From positions 34,875 through 98,874 of the forward strand of contig JBJHBJ010000009.1 in assembly GCA_050485425.1 (NCBI GenBank): 64,000 nt of DNA, given 5' to 3'. The DNA comes from LSCE01 sp050485425 (GTDB lineage Bacteria > Pseudomonadota > Gammaproteobacteria > Nitrococcales > Aquisalimonadaceae). Made by a program: the position numbers and the translations under genes. The stretch's first letter is position 1. Every line of letters begins with the position of its first letter. Of this stretch, positions 50,661 to 58,615 are shown one piece after another. The notes under the pieces are model-generated. The model was given only the letters and a program-made list of their open reading frames with translations, was not told where the DNA came from and did not search any database.

Positions 50661-51104
50661 CTACGAGCCGGTACGACGGTCGCGAAATGTGTGCTCCCGG
50701 GCCTCCTTGCGCTCCTGGCCCTCGACGCTCAGGGTGGCTGTGGGGCGCGCCAGCAGCCGGCGCAGCCCAATGGGTTCGCCGGTTTCCTCGCACCAGCCAT
50801 ACTCGCCCTGGTCGATGCGGTGCAGCGCCTGCTCGATCTTTCGCAACAGCCTTCGTTCGCGGTCCCGCATGCGCAGCGCCAGTGCGTATTCCTCCTCGGC
50901 GCTGGCGCGATCCAGTTCATCGGCCAGCTGCGAGCGCTCGCGCAACTGCACCAGCGTCGAGTCGGCGCTTTGCATCAGTTCTTCCCGCTGTTCCAGCAAC
51001 CGCTGTCGAAAGAACGCCCGTTGCCTGGCCGACATATAGTCCTGCTCCGGTGCGGCCAGCAGCTCATCCTGGCTGATGACCGGCGTCTGCAAGCGGTCGT
51101 TCAT
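50661..51104 (-). CDS. dksA2: DksA paralogue lacking the zinc finger (DksA2-like)
   Basis: A 147-residue RNA polymerase-binding regulator of the DksA/TraR family: a coiled-coil N-terminal half (QRAFFRQRLLEQREELMQSA) with the acidic tip DRASAEEEYALALRMRDRER, then the C-terminal globular domain. The zinc-finger cysteines are mostly replaced: WCEETGEPIG has Cys-x2-Thr, and the second pair is Ser and Gly in TLSVEGQE. That is the pattern of zinc-independent DksA2 proteins known from Pseudomonas. ATG 51102-51104 overlaps the stop of the CobW-family gene (ATGA). Expression is probably raised in zinc starvation, when ordinary DksA loses its zinc. Confidence 0.85.
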   Translation of the reverse strand: MNDRLQTPVISQDELLAAPEQDYMSARQRAFFRQRLLEQREELMQSADSTLVQLRERSQLADELDRASAEEEYALALRMRDRERRLLRKIEQALHRIDQGEYGWCEETGEPIGLRRLLARPTATLSVEGQERKEAREHTFRDRRTGS

Positions 51105-52309
51105 GCGGTTGCCTCCTCCTGTTCCGCGACCCAGACCGGGAACGGGTCTTCCATGCGCCGCCATGTGCCCGGCCCGGCGGCAAGCTCGGAATCGGTCAGC
51201 AGGCAGGCGTCCAGTTCGCTGCGCAGGTAGTCCTGATCCATGTTGATGCCGATCAGCACCAGCTCCTGTTGCCGGTCGCCGTAGGGTTCGGCCCAGCGCG
51301 AGCGGATCAATGCCAGGGTCTCCGGGTCGTCCGGCCACTGGTGGGGGTCGATGTCGGCCCACCACATGCCGGCCAGGCCGTGCCTGGCCATGGCGCCGGC
51401 CTGCGACCAGTCACCCACGTATTCGGAACGTGACGCCAGCCAGAAATGCCCTTTGGAACGAATCACTCCCGGCCACTCCCGCTGGACCCATTGCCAGAAG
51501 CGCAGGGGGTGAAATGGTCGGCGGGCCCGGTAGACGAAGTTGCCGATACCGTATTCCTCGCTCTCCGACTGCTCCTCGCCCCGCAGGCCCGCCAGCCAGC
51601 CGGGTGCCTGGGCGGCGGCGCTGAAGTCGAACAGGCCGGTGTCCAGGACGGCCTCGATCGGCACACGTCCGAACTGGCTGCGAACAATGCGCGCCCGGCG
51701 GTTCAGGCTGCGCAGGATGTGTTCCAGGCGCTCCAGCTCCGCGGCGGTGACCAGGTCGGTCTTGTTCAGTACCAGTACATCGGCGAACTCCACCTGCTCC
51801 ACCAGCAGGTCCACGACGGTGCGCTGGTCTTCCTCGCCGAGGGATTCGCCCCGGTCCGTGATCTGGTCCTGCGACGCGTAGTCGCGGAGGAAGTTGAAAA
51901 CGTCCACCACGGTGACCATGGTATCCAGCCGCGCAAGATCCGCCAGGCTCTGACCCGCCTCGTCCCGGAACGTGAAGGTCTCCGCAACAGGCAACGGTTC
52001 CGAGATGCCGGTGGACTCCACCAGCAGATAGTCGAAGCGGCCTTCCCGCGCAAGACGCCCCACTTCCACCAGCAGGTCCTCCCGCAACGTGCAGCAGATG
52101 CAGCCGTTGCTCATTTCCACCAGCTTCTCGTCAGCCCGCGACAGGTTGCCGCCGTCCCGGACCAGGGCAGCGTCCACGTTCACCTCAGACATGTCGTTGA
52201 CGATGACGGCCACGCGGCGGCCTTCGCGGTTGTGCAGGATCTGGTTCAATAGCGTGGTCTTGCCGGCGCCGAGGAAGCCGGAGAGTACGGTGACGGGAAG
52301 CCTGTTCAT
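51101..52309 (-). CDS. zigA: CobW/COG0523 GTPase (ZigA-like zinc metallochaperone)
   Basis: A 402-residue G3E-family GTPase. Walker A is GFLGAGKTTLLNQ; the CxCC metal motif is GCICCTLRED; Walker B/guanine residues follow (LVLNKTDLV); the C-terminal CobW_C domain holds RPFHPLRFWQWVQREWPGVI and the histidine-rich-like end. COG0523 proteins close to DksA2 and under Zur are zinc chaperones (ZigA/ZagA type) used when zinc is scarce. A Zur-like box lies 32-55 nt upstream of the start, and the gene is followed by the zinc-free DksA. The start at 52307-52309 is unambiguous. Confidence 0.9.
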   Translation of the reverse strand: MNRLPVTVLSGFLGAGKTTLLNQILHNREGRRVAVIVNDMSEVNVDAALVRDGGNLSRADEKLVEMSNGCICCTLREDLLVEVGRLAREGRFDYLLVESTGISEPLPVAETFTFRDEAGQSLADLARLDTMVTVVDVFNFLRDYASQDQITDRGESLGEEDQRTVVDLLVEQVEFADVLVLNKTDLVTAAELERLEHILRSLNRRARIVRSQFGRVPIEAVLDTGLFDFSAAAQAPGWLAGLRGEEQSESEEYGIGNFVYRARRPFHPLRFWQWVQREWPGVIRSKGHFWLASRSEYVGDWSQAGAMARHGLAGMWWADIDPHQWPDDPETLALIRSRWAEPYGDRQQELVLIGINMDQDYLRSELDACLLTDSELAAGPGTWRRMEDPFPVWVAEQEEATA

Positions 52310-52340
52310 GATCGGGCGTTTCCTGGAGTCAGTTCAGAGT

Positions 52341-52364
52341 GAATGTAATAACATAACATTTTTC
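52341..52364 (-). promoter_or_regulatory. Zur-like operator upstream of the CobW/DksA2 operon
   Basis: The core AATGTAATAACATAACATT (52342-52360) is an imperfect palindrome with arms AATGT/ACATT, closely resembling gammaproteobacterial Zur boxes (consensus near GAAATGTTATA.TATAACATTTC). It sits just before the ATG of the zinc GTPase gene. Zur with zinc would repress; zinc scarcity would open the operon. Predicted only. Confidence 0.75.
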
Positions 52365-52456
52365 GCCGCACTGTCCATGCTTCGGAATAGCCACCCGTCC
52401 CGGCAGTTTCCTCCGGCCAGGGATCAGGAGTGTCAGGCTGACTCCGGTGCTCTGCC

Positions 52457-52482
52457 GGCCGGCATCCAGATGGATGCCGGCC
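52457..52482 (-). terminator. Stem-loop downstream of the beta-barrel gene
   Basis: A perfect 11-bp stem (GGCCGGCATCC with GGATGCCGGCC) and 4-nt loop, 41 nt after the stop of the outer-membrane beta-barrel gene on the minus strand. There is no T-run. It probably ends or stabilises that mRNA and separates it from the Zur-controlled operon. Confidence 0.5.
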
Positions 52483-52522
52483 ATTGGAGTGGGCTTCCTG
52501 ATGGACCGGGACCCGCGGTGAA

Positions 52523-53074
52523 TCAGAAGCGGAACTGCACGTTCACCGAGCCCATGTCCAGATCGGTGTCGTCCAGTGCATAGCGTTCATACTCCAGGCG
52601 CAGGTCGATGTTGTCGGTCATCGCGAACCGTGCGCCGCCGCCGAAGAAGAAGTCGTTACCATCGTCGCTGCTGCTCAGTGGACCGAAGGAGCGCTCCCGA
52701 TCCCAGAATAGCTGGCCGACTTTGGCATAAGGCGCGAAATACGGGGTGATGGGCAACGCGGCAATGGCGGCCAGCGTCCAGCCGTCCGCCTCCATGTCAC
52801 GGTTGCCCTCGCTGGTGCTGCCGAAATCCACATAGCCGGCTTCCAGCGCAAAGATCCGGTTCACCTCGAAACCGGCGAAGCCGCGCCACGAGAAGCGATC
52901 ATCCTTCAGGCTCTCGTCTTCATCGAGGAAGTTGTCGTCGTTCAGACGGTAGTAGCCGATACCGCCGCCCAGGTAGGCACGGACGTCGGCAGTGTTACCG
53001 CCCTGGGCTGAGGCACCCAGCGGCACGAGGGCAAGACCGGTGGCGAACACCGGTACCAATATGAACTTTTTCAT
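52523..53074 (-). CDS. Outer-membrane beta-barrel porin-like protein
   Basis: A 183-residue protein with a signal peptide (MKKFILVPVFATGLALVPLG, cleaved after ASA) and an eight-strand barrel pattern: LGGGIGYYRLND, FAGFEVNRIFALEAGYVDFG, FFGGGARFAMTDNIDLRLEY, and a terminal VNVQFRF with Phe at the end. It resembles OmpA-N/OmpX-like 'outer membrane protein beta-barrel domain' proteins. Function unknown. Confidence 0.8.
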   Translation of the reverse strand: MKKFILVPVFATGLALVPLGASAQGGNTADVRAYLGGGIGYYRLNDDNFLDEDESLKDDRFSWRGFAGFEVNRIFALEAGYVDFGSTSEGNRDMEADGWTLAAIAALPITPYFAPYAKVGQLFWDRERSFGPLSSSDDGNDFFFGGGARFAMTDNIDLRLEYERYALDDTDLDMGSVNVQFRF

Positions 53075-53538
53075 CTTGCATCTCCCTGTTTCGGATATTT
53101 CTGGCGAGAACTACCAGCGTTTCCCTGGGTTACGTTCATCGCTGCTGTCTAGTTCCGTTATACCGTCGATCGAGCACGATTCAGACATCTTTTTCGAAAC
53201 GTTGCCGGGGATACAATGCAGAAACAATGCCACAACGCGTAACATGCTGTTTCGTCGTCGCATCGTTGTCATTTGGAGACAATTTTGTGTGCCAGCCTGG
53301 CACCAGGCATACCGAAGGGGTTGCTGAACGGCTACACAGTTGGGATCTTAAGGAAACACTGATCAATTCCCAAGTTCGCGCAGCCTGAACCTATTGCAAA
53401 ATCTACCTTCTGTCTATTCTTCGTTTGAACGTTGGCATTTCTTTTGGCTTGCACGCTTTTCCGGCACATAATTGCGATCGATTTTCTCGGATAAAACCCG
53501 TATCGGAGCGGAACAATTTCAGCCATCGTTGGTGTTGA
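53075..53538. other. AT-rich spacer without a gene
   Basis: This 464-nt stretch is clearly richer in A/T than the surroundings, most so from 53380 to 53530. I found no protein, tRNA or repeat pair. A sequence at 53350-53370 recalls an insertion-sequence end, but no transposase or second copy is present. A short inverted repeat, GCCTGG/CCAGGC, lies at 53295-53308. Confidence 0.5.
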
Positions 53539-54408
53539 TCAGCCTTTCCCGAGATGCTGCGCCAGGAAGTCGACCAGCAGGCGGATTCTGGGTGAAAGGT
53601 GTCGGTTCTGCGGGTAGAGGGCCCAGATGCCCTCGTCGGGCTCCTGGAACCGGTGGAGCAGCGCGATCAGGCGGCCATCGTCCAGATAGGGCGCCACGTA
53701 GTAGTTGGGCAGTTGCACCAGGCCGATGCCTTTCAGCGCGGCGTCCAGCAGGCTGTTGCCACTGTTGCTGGTGATACTGCCGCTGACGCGAACGGTGCGT
53801 TCACGCCCGTTCTCCTGGAAGCGCCAGTACGGGTGGTTGCCCAGCAGGCAGTTATGCCGATGCAGTTCGGACAGCGTATGCGGAGCACCATGATTGCCGA
53901 GATAGGCGGGTGAGGCACACACATACTGGGTGCGGCTGGCCAGGCGTCTGGCGACCATGCTGGAACTGGCGAGCCGGCCGAGCCTTATGGCCAGATCGTA
54001 GCCTCCGTCCACCAGATCCATCTGCTGGTTGCTCAACTCCGCGACGATGGAAACCTGCGGGTGGATCCGCATGAAGTCGTGAACGAGCGGCATCACGTAG
54101 GACTCGCCGTAGGTGACCGGGGCAGTGAGCTTGATTCGCCCGCGCGGCGTGTCCTTCAGGTTGCCGATGGCCTGCTCGGCTTCATGCAGACCATCCAGCG
54201 CCTGGCGGCAGTGCCGGTAGTAGAGACTGCCTTCCGTGGTGACCGAGACCTTGCGTGTGGTGCGATAGAGCAGGCGGGCATCCAGCCGTTTCTCCAGGTC
54301 CCGCACCTGGCGGCTGACATGGGCCACGGAGACGCCCAGCCGCTGGGATGCGCGGGTGAAGCTGCCGGTCTCCACCACGGCCACGAATTCATTGACACCC
54401 TCCCACAC
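53539..54408 (-). CDS. LysR-family transcriptional regulator divergent from frmA
   Basis: A 289-residue LysR regulator: helix-turn-helix FVAVVETGSFTRASQRLGVS then VAHVSRQVRDLEKRLDARLL, and an effector domain with RGRIKLTAPVTYGESYVMPL and VDGGYDLAIRLGRL, typical of the LysR group near DmlR/AaeR. The only start giving the full domain is GTG 54406-54408 (WEGVNEFVAVV follows); a stop lies a few codons upstream. It is divergent from frmA, so it is the best candidate regulator of the formaldehyde operon. Confidence 0.85.
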   Translation of the reverse strand: MWEGVNEFVAVVETGSFTRASQRLGVSVAHVSRQVRDLEKRLDARLLYRTTRKVSVTTEGSLYYRHCRQALDGLHEAEQAIGNLKDTPRGRIKLTAPVTYGESYVMPLVHDFMRIHPQVSIVAELSNQQMDLVDGGYDLAIRLGRLASSSMVARRLASRTQYVCASPAYLGNHGAPHTLSELHRHNCLLGNHPYWRFQENGRERTVRVSGSITSNSGNSLLDAALKGIGLVQLPNYYVAPYLDDGRLIALLHRFQEPDEGIWALYPQNRHLSPRIRLLVDFLAQHLGKG

Positions 54409-54411
54409 GAC

Positions 54412-54478
54412 TAATTATTACCCCTTGGCAATAGTTCTTTGTCGATAACACCGGTTATCAGTCAAGGGTAAATAATTA
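54412..54478. promoter_or_regulatory. Dyad-rich operator region between lysR and frmA
   Basis: A long imperfect inverted repeat has arms at 54412-54429 and 54461-54478 matching at 15 of 18 positions. Inside it a separate exact 6-bp dyad, GATAAC-ACCG-GTTATC (54444-54459), is present. This is the standard place for LysR-type binding and for the two divergent promoters. Which arm binds the regulator is not known. Confidence 0.6.
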
Positions 54479-54554
54479 CACTGGATATTCGATGTGGCCA
54501 GCGTTCTCGCGGCAGGTCACCTACATTTGGGAGTTAACGAGGAAGGGCATCGCC

Positions 54555-55685
54555 ATGGGTGACACGTTTATCAAGTCCCGCGCAGCCATCGCCTGGGGCC
54601 CCGGAAAGCCACTGTCCGTGGAGGAAGTGGATGTGATGATGCCGAAGCGCGGCGAGGTGCTGGTGCGCATCATTGCCACCGGGGTCTGTCACACGGACGC
54701 CTTCACGCTGTCGGGCGAGGATCCGGAGGGCAACTTCCCCGCCATCCTGGGCCACGAGGGCGGCGGTGTCGTGGAGGCTGTCGGCGACGGCGTCACCAGC
54801 GTCGCCGTGGGCGATCACGTGATTCCGCTCTACACGCCGGAGTGCGGGGAATGCAAGTTCTGTACGTCCGGCAAGACCAACCTGTGCCAGAAGATTCGCG
54901 AAACCCAGGGCAAGGGGGTCATGCCGGACGGCACCACCCGCTTCTACAAGGACGGCAAGCCCATTTACCACTACATGGGCACGTCGACGTTCTCCGAATA
55001 CACCGTGCTGCCCGAAATCTCGCTGGCCAAGGTGAACCCCAGCGCGCCGCTGGAGGAAATCTGCCTGCTGGGCTGTGGCGTGACCACCGGCATGGGTGCG
55101 GTCAGCAATGCCGCCCGGGTCGCGGAGGGTGATACCGTCGCCGTATTCGGTCTGGGGGGCATCGGCCTGGCGACCATCATCGGCGCCGCAATGGCGAAGG
55201 CCGGCAGAATCATCGCCGTCGATATCAACAACACGAAGTTCGAACTCGCGGGGAAGCTCGGCGCCACGGACTGTATCAACCCGAAGGATTACGACAAGCC
55301 GATCCAGGAGGTCATCGTTGAAATGACCGGCGGCGGAGTCGATTACTCCTTCGAGTGCATCGGTAACGTGAACGTGATGCGTTCGGCACTGGAATGCTGC
55401 CACAAGGGCTGGGGGGAATCGGTGATCATCGGTGTGGCCGGAGCGGGGCAGGAGATCTCCACCCGACCGTTCCAGCTGGTCACTGGCCGGGTCTGGCGGG
55501 GCACGGCTTTCGGCGGCGTAAAAGGCCGCTCGGAGCTGCCGGGCATGGTGGAGCGCTACCTTGCCGGCGAGTTCAGGCTGGACGATTTCATTACCCACAC
55601 CATGGGACTGGACGAGATCAACAAGGCCTTCGACCTGATGCATGAAGGCAAGAGCATCCGTTCGGTGATTCATTACGCGCGGTAG
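54555..55685 (+). CDS. frmA: S-(hydroxymethyl)glutathione dehydrogenase / class III alcohol dehydrogenase
   Basis: A 376-residue zinc alcohol dehydrogenase that oxidises S-hydroxymethylglutathione (formed from formaldehyde and glutathione) with NAD. The catalytic zinc is held by the Cys in GVCHTDAF, the GHEGGG motif and a later Cys (LLGCGVTTG), and the structural zinc by CGECKFCTSGKTNLC. The NAD fold shows VFGLGGIGLATI. The upstream frame is open, but ATG 54555 opens the usual sequence. It is followed by S-formylglutathione hydrolase after a spacer with a stem-loop. It is also a nitrosoglutathione reductase in many species. Confidence 0.95.
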   Translation: MGDTFIKSRAAIAWGPGKPLSVEEVDVMMPKRGEVLVRIIATGVCHTDAFTLSGEDPEGNFPAILGHEGGGVVEAVGDGVTSVAVGDHVIPLYTPECGECKFCTSGKTNLCQKIRETQGKGVMPDGTTRFYKDGKPIYHYMGTSTFSEYTVLPEISLAKVNPSAPLEEICLLGCGVTTGMGAVSNAARVAEGDTVAVFGLGGIGLATIIGAAMAKAGRIIAVDINNTKFELAGKLGATDCINPKDYDKPIQEVIVEMTGGGVDYSFECIGNVNVMRSALECCHKGWGESVIIGVAGAGQEISTRPFQLVTGRVWRGTAFGGVKGRSELPGMVERYLAGEFRLDDFITHTMGLDEINKAFDLMHEGKSIRSVIHYAR

Positions 55686-55700
55686 CGGTACCGCCAGGCT

Positions 55701-55726
55701 GGGCAGCGCCTCCACATGCGCTGCCC
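55701..55726 (+). other. Intercistronic stem-loop between frmA and fghA
   Basis: A perfect 9-bp stem (GGGCAGCGC/GCGCTGCCC) with an 8-nt loop lies 16 nt after the frmA stop and just before the ribosome site of the next gene (AGGGAGGA). There is no T-run, so partial termination or mRNA stabilisation is more likely than full termination. Confidence 0.5.
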
Positions 55727-55744
55727 CGTTAGGGAGGAATGGAC

Positions 55745-56590
55745 ATGACGCTTGAGAACACGGGCGCGAACAAGTGTTTCGGTGGCTGGCACAAGCAGTA
55801 CACCCATCGGTCCGGCGTGCTCAACTGCACCATGCGCTTTGCCATCTACCTGCCGCCGCAGGCAGACACCGAACGCGTGCCGGTCTTCTATTGGCTGTCG
55901 GGCCTGACATGCACCGACGAGAACTTCATGCAGAAGGCAGGGGCCATGCGGGTGGCGGCGGAACTGGGCATCGCCCTGGTTGCCCCGGATACCAGTCCGA
56001 GAGGCGACGACGTCCCGGACGATCCCGACGGGCAGTACGACTTCGGACTGGGAGCCGGATTCTATGTCAACGCCACGCAGCCGCCCTGGGATCGCCACTA
56101 CCGGATGTACGACTATGTCGTGGATGAACTTCCCGGCCTTGTGGAATCCAGCTTCCCGGTCTCGGACAGGCGCGTGATCAGCGGTCACTCCATGGGCGGG
56201 CACGGAGCGCTGGTGATCGCCCTGCGCCACCCGGAACGCTACCGCTCGGTTTCCGCGTTCAGCCCGATCAGCAACCCGATCAATGCCCCCTGGGGACGAA
56301 AAGCCTTCGGCGGATACCTGGGGGACGATGAAAGCGCCTGGCGGCAGTACGACGCGTCCGAGCTGATGAAAGCCTGCAAGCCGGATCAGGCGCTGCCCGC
56401 CCTGGTCGACCAGGGCGACAAGGACGGCTTCCTGACCGAACAGCTCAAGCCGGAGGCGCTGGCCGCTGCCGCGAAGCAGAGCGTGTATCCGCTGACGCTG
56501 CGCATGCAGCCGGGTTACGACCACAGCTACTATTTCATTGCCAGCTTCATTGCCGAGCACCTGCGGTTCCACGCCGTCCATCTGAAGTGA
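55745..56590 (+). CDS. fghA: S-formylglutathione hydrolase
   Basis: A 281-residue esterase-D-family serine hydrolase that frees formate from S-formylglutathione, the second step of formaldehyde detoxification. It shows the family opening GGWHKQYTHRS, then YWLSGLTCTDENFMQKAGA, the nucleophile elbow SGHSMGGHGAL, and the catalytic histidine in YDHSYYF. The second ATG (55745) is preferred because GGAGG is 7 nt upstream; ATG 55739 is the alternative. It follows frmA and is probably co-transcribed with it. Confidence 0.95.
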   Translation: MTLENTGANKCFGGWHKQYTHRSGVLNCTMRFAIYLPPQADTERVPVFYWLSGLTCTDENFMQKAGAMRVAAELGIALVAPDTSPRGDDVPDDPDGQYDFGLGAGFYVNATQPPWDRHYRMYDYVVDELPGLVESSFPVSDRRVISGHSMGGHGALVIALRHPERYRSVSAFSPISNPINAPWGRKAFGGYLGDDESAWRQYDASELMKACKPDQALPALVDQGDKDGFLTEQLKPEALAAAAKQSVYPLTLRMQPGYDHSYYFIASFIAEHLRFHAVHLK

Positions 56591-56633
56591 CGGCGGTCCG
56601 ATGTTCGGCGATGTTGGCCGCAAATCGCAGCCG

Positions 56634-57152
56634 ATGACAACTTCGAATCTGGTTCTGATCGGCATGCCTGCGGCGGGCAAGACCACCGTCGGCAAGCAAC
56701 TGGCGGCCCGCCTGAGGCGCCCGTTTATCGACACCGATCGTGTCCTGGAAGAACGCACCGGCATCGATCTGGCGGCGCTGATGGCCGCTGGTGGACCGGA
56801 AGGGTTCCGGCAGGCGGAAGAACAGATGCTGCTCGGCTTGACCGCCGCCGGTTCCGTCATTGCCACCGGTGGATCGGTGGTCTACAGCGAACCAGGCATG
56901 CACGCCCTGCGCGCGCTTGGTCCGCTGATATTCCTCCATTGCCCCGTGGAGTCGCTGGCCGCCAGGGTCGGAGATCCCGCTCTCCGGGGCATGCTGGTCG
57001 CACCGGACCAGAGCTTCGAGGCGCTGTTCAGCGAACGCTTGCCGTTGTACCGCCGTTACGCCGATATCGAGATTTCCACCGCGCATTGCACACCCGGCCA
57101 GGTGGTGGAACTGATCATGGCACGGCTGGCTTGCCGGCCGGCTCCGGGTTGA
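56634..57152 (+). CDS. Shikimate-kinase-like protein
   Basis: A 172-residue P-loop kinase of the shikimate-kinase family: Walker A GMPAAGKTTVG, the acid Asp-Thr-Asp in FIDTDRVLEE, and the Gly-Gly pocket VIATGGSVV. The arginine-rich lid is less standard (RGMLVAPDQSFEALFSERLP). The frame is open from 56601; ATG 56634 opens the conserved part, but both starts lack a clear ribosome site. It follows fghA by 43 nt and could be in the same transcript, though it may act outside the shikimate pathway. Confidence 0.7.
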   Translation: MTTSNLVLIGMPAAGKTTVGKQLAARLRRPFIDTDRVLEERTGIDLAALMAAGGPEGFRQAEEQMLLGLTAAGSVIATGGSVVYSEPGMHALRALGPLIFLHCPVESLAARVGDPALRGMLVAPDQSFEALFSERLPLYRRYADIEISTAHCTPGQVVELIMARLACRPAPG

Positions 57153-57252
57153 CGTCTGCGCCATCCGCACCCATGTCTTACAGACAGGTGATGCATGCTT
57201 CCATCCCGTCCCGGGTGTACTACGCCTGCCGGGGCCAACAGGGGAGACCATC

Positions 57253-57504
57253 ATGCCAACGTGGAAATGCCGGCTGGATGCCGCATCGATGCAACGCCTG
57301 CGCGACGAGTTCCAGTTGCAGCAGATCAGCAACGAGGTACTCGTGCCCGGGGAGGAGCACCTGCCGCCCGGTCACGTCCGCCAGGTGGCCGTGGACAGCT
57401 TCCTGCTGCTGGCGCGGCAGGAAAACCCGGGCCTGGAGCGGGAACGCCTGTACGCGCTGATGAGCGAGCTGGACATCGTCTGCGAACCGATGACGGTCGG
57501 GTAG
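57253..57504 (+). CDS. Small hypothetical protein (83 aa)
   Basis: An 83-residue soluble protein beginning MPTWKCRLDAASMQRLRDEF and ending ELDIVCEPMTVG. GGGGAG lies before the ATG. It has an alpha-helical character and no recognised domain. It stands between the kinase-like gene and the membrane protein gene on the same strand. Confidence 0.5.
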   Translation: MPTWKCRLDAASMQRLRDEFQLQQISNEVLVPGEEHLPPGHVRQVAVDSFLLLARQENPGLERERLYALMSELDIVCEPMTVG

Positions 57505-57517
57505 TCGCGGGCCGTTG

Positions 57518-58168
57518 ATGGAGTCCCGTGCCGGCCTCTCGCAGAACACCGTCACCGGGGGCGTTCCGCGCGCAGTGGCGCTGGGTTTCAGTGCCTGGAT
57601 GCTGTTCTGGGTGCCGGTCATTCTCTGGGCCTACGGGCCGGCGAACTTCCTGTGGCTGTGCAACGTCGCGCAGTTCATCGTGCTGTACGTGGTCTGGCGG
57701 GGGCACCCTCTGCTTCTGTCCAGCCAGGCCGGTACGGTGGTGCTGGTCGGCGTGGTCTGGACCGCCGATTTTCTGCTGGGGGTCGTATCGGGCGGCGATT
57801 GGGCGGCATTTACCGGCTATATGTTCAACCCGGAGAATCCCCTTTTGGCCCGGGCCACCTCGCTCTACCATATCGGGCTGCCCGTGCTGGTGATCTGGCT
57901 GCTGGTGCGGCTGGGTTACGATCGGCGCGGGCCCTGGCTGCAGACGCTGCTGGGCACGTGTGTGGTTGCCGCCTCATGGTTGTTCACCGACCCGGAACGC
58001 AACCTGAACTGGACAACGGCTCCCTTTGGCGTTGAGCAGGTGTGGTTGCCCGACCCGGTGTTCATTCTGCTGCTGCTGATAGCCTACCCCTTGCTGCTGT
58101 ACTGGCCGGGACACGGCCTGGTCCTGCTGCTGCTTCGCCTGTTCGGCCGGCGAGCAGACCGCGGGTGA
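57518..58168 (+). CDS. Polytopic membrane protein of unknown function
   Basis: A 216-residue protein with about six membrane helices (for example VALGFSAWMLFWVPVILWAY, then FLWLCNVAQFIVLYVVW, and PVLVIWLLVRLGY) and few charged residues. It resembles uncharacterised 'membrane-associated protein' entries, but I cannot name a family. It lies 13 nt after the small hypothetical gene. Start is ATG 57518, with a TTG just before it as an alternative. Confidence 0.6.
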   Translation: MESRAGLSQNTVTGGVPRAVALGFSAWMLFWVPVILWAYGPANFLWLCNVAQFIVLYVVWRGHPLLLSSQAGTVVLVGVVWTADFLLGVVSGGDWAAFTGYMFNPENPLLARATSLYHIGLPVLVIWLLVRLGYDRRGPWLQTLLGTCVVAASWLFTDPERNLNWTTAPFGVEQVWLPDPVFILLLLIAYPLLLYWPGHGLVLLLLRLFGRRADRG

Positions 58169-58265
58169 GTACGTGCTGTCCGGGGACCGGCATCGGAATC
58201 GGCGCGCCTTGCCATGCCGGAGCGTTCCGGTTCCAATGGGGTCAGGTTGCCACCGGAGGATGGCC

Positions 58266-58613
58266 ATGACGATCCGATACCTGTCCGTGACGGCCGCTGT
58301 CCTGGCGTCGTTGCTGTTCGCGCCCCTCTGGGTGGTCGCGGGAGGCGTGTCCGACCGGAACACCAGCCCGGCTGAGCAACGCACCACCACCGAAGCCGAG
58401 CAGCGCACCACCACGGAGGCGCAAGAGCGCGATACCGGGGACGCCCTGCAGCGTCGAAGCGACGGTGCGGAGGAACGGGACACCGGAGAAGTCTACGAGC
58501 GTGACGAGGAACGGGACGTCGACGACGATGTGGACGCACGCGAGATACCCCCGGCCCGTCGCGGAACACCTCAGGGCGGGGAGCAGCGCGGTGCCCCGAC
58601 ACCCCCGCAGTAG
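58266..58613 (+). CDS. Secreted low-complexity repeat protein
   Basis: A 115-residue protein with a signal peptide (MTIRYLSVTAAVLASLLFA, cut before the mature GGVSDRN region). The rest is repetitive and highly charged: two tandem EQRTTTEA units, then repeated ERDTG-like units and an acidic run (ERDVDDDVDARE), ending in a Gly/Pro/Gln-rich tail. It is probably an intrinsically disordered periplasmic protein; no homologous domain was recognised. GGAGG lies 6 nt before ATG 58266. Confidence 0.6.
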   Translation: MTIRYLSVTAAVLASLLFAPLWVVAGGVSDRNTSPAEQRTTTEAEQRTTTEAQERDTGDALQRRSDGAEERDTGEVYERDEERDVDDDVDAREIPPARRGTPQGGEQRGAPTPPQ

Positions 58614-58615
58614 GG

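Noticed and set aside
53350..53370. Sequence resembling the terminal repeat of an insertion sequence.
   Set aside because: No transposase, no paired inverted end and no target duplication can be seen, so it remains a chance resemblance.
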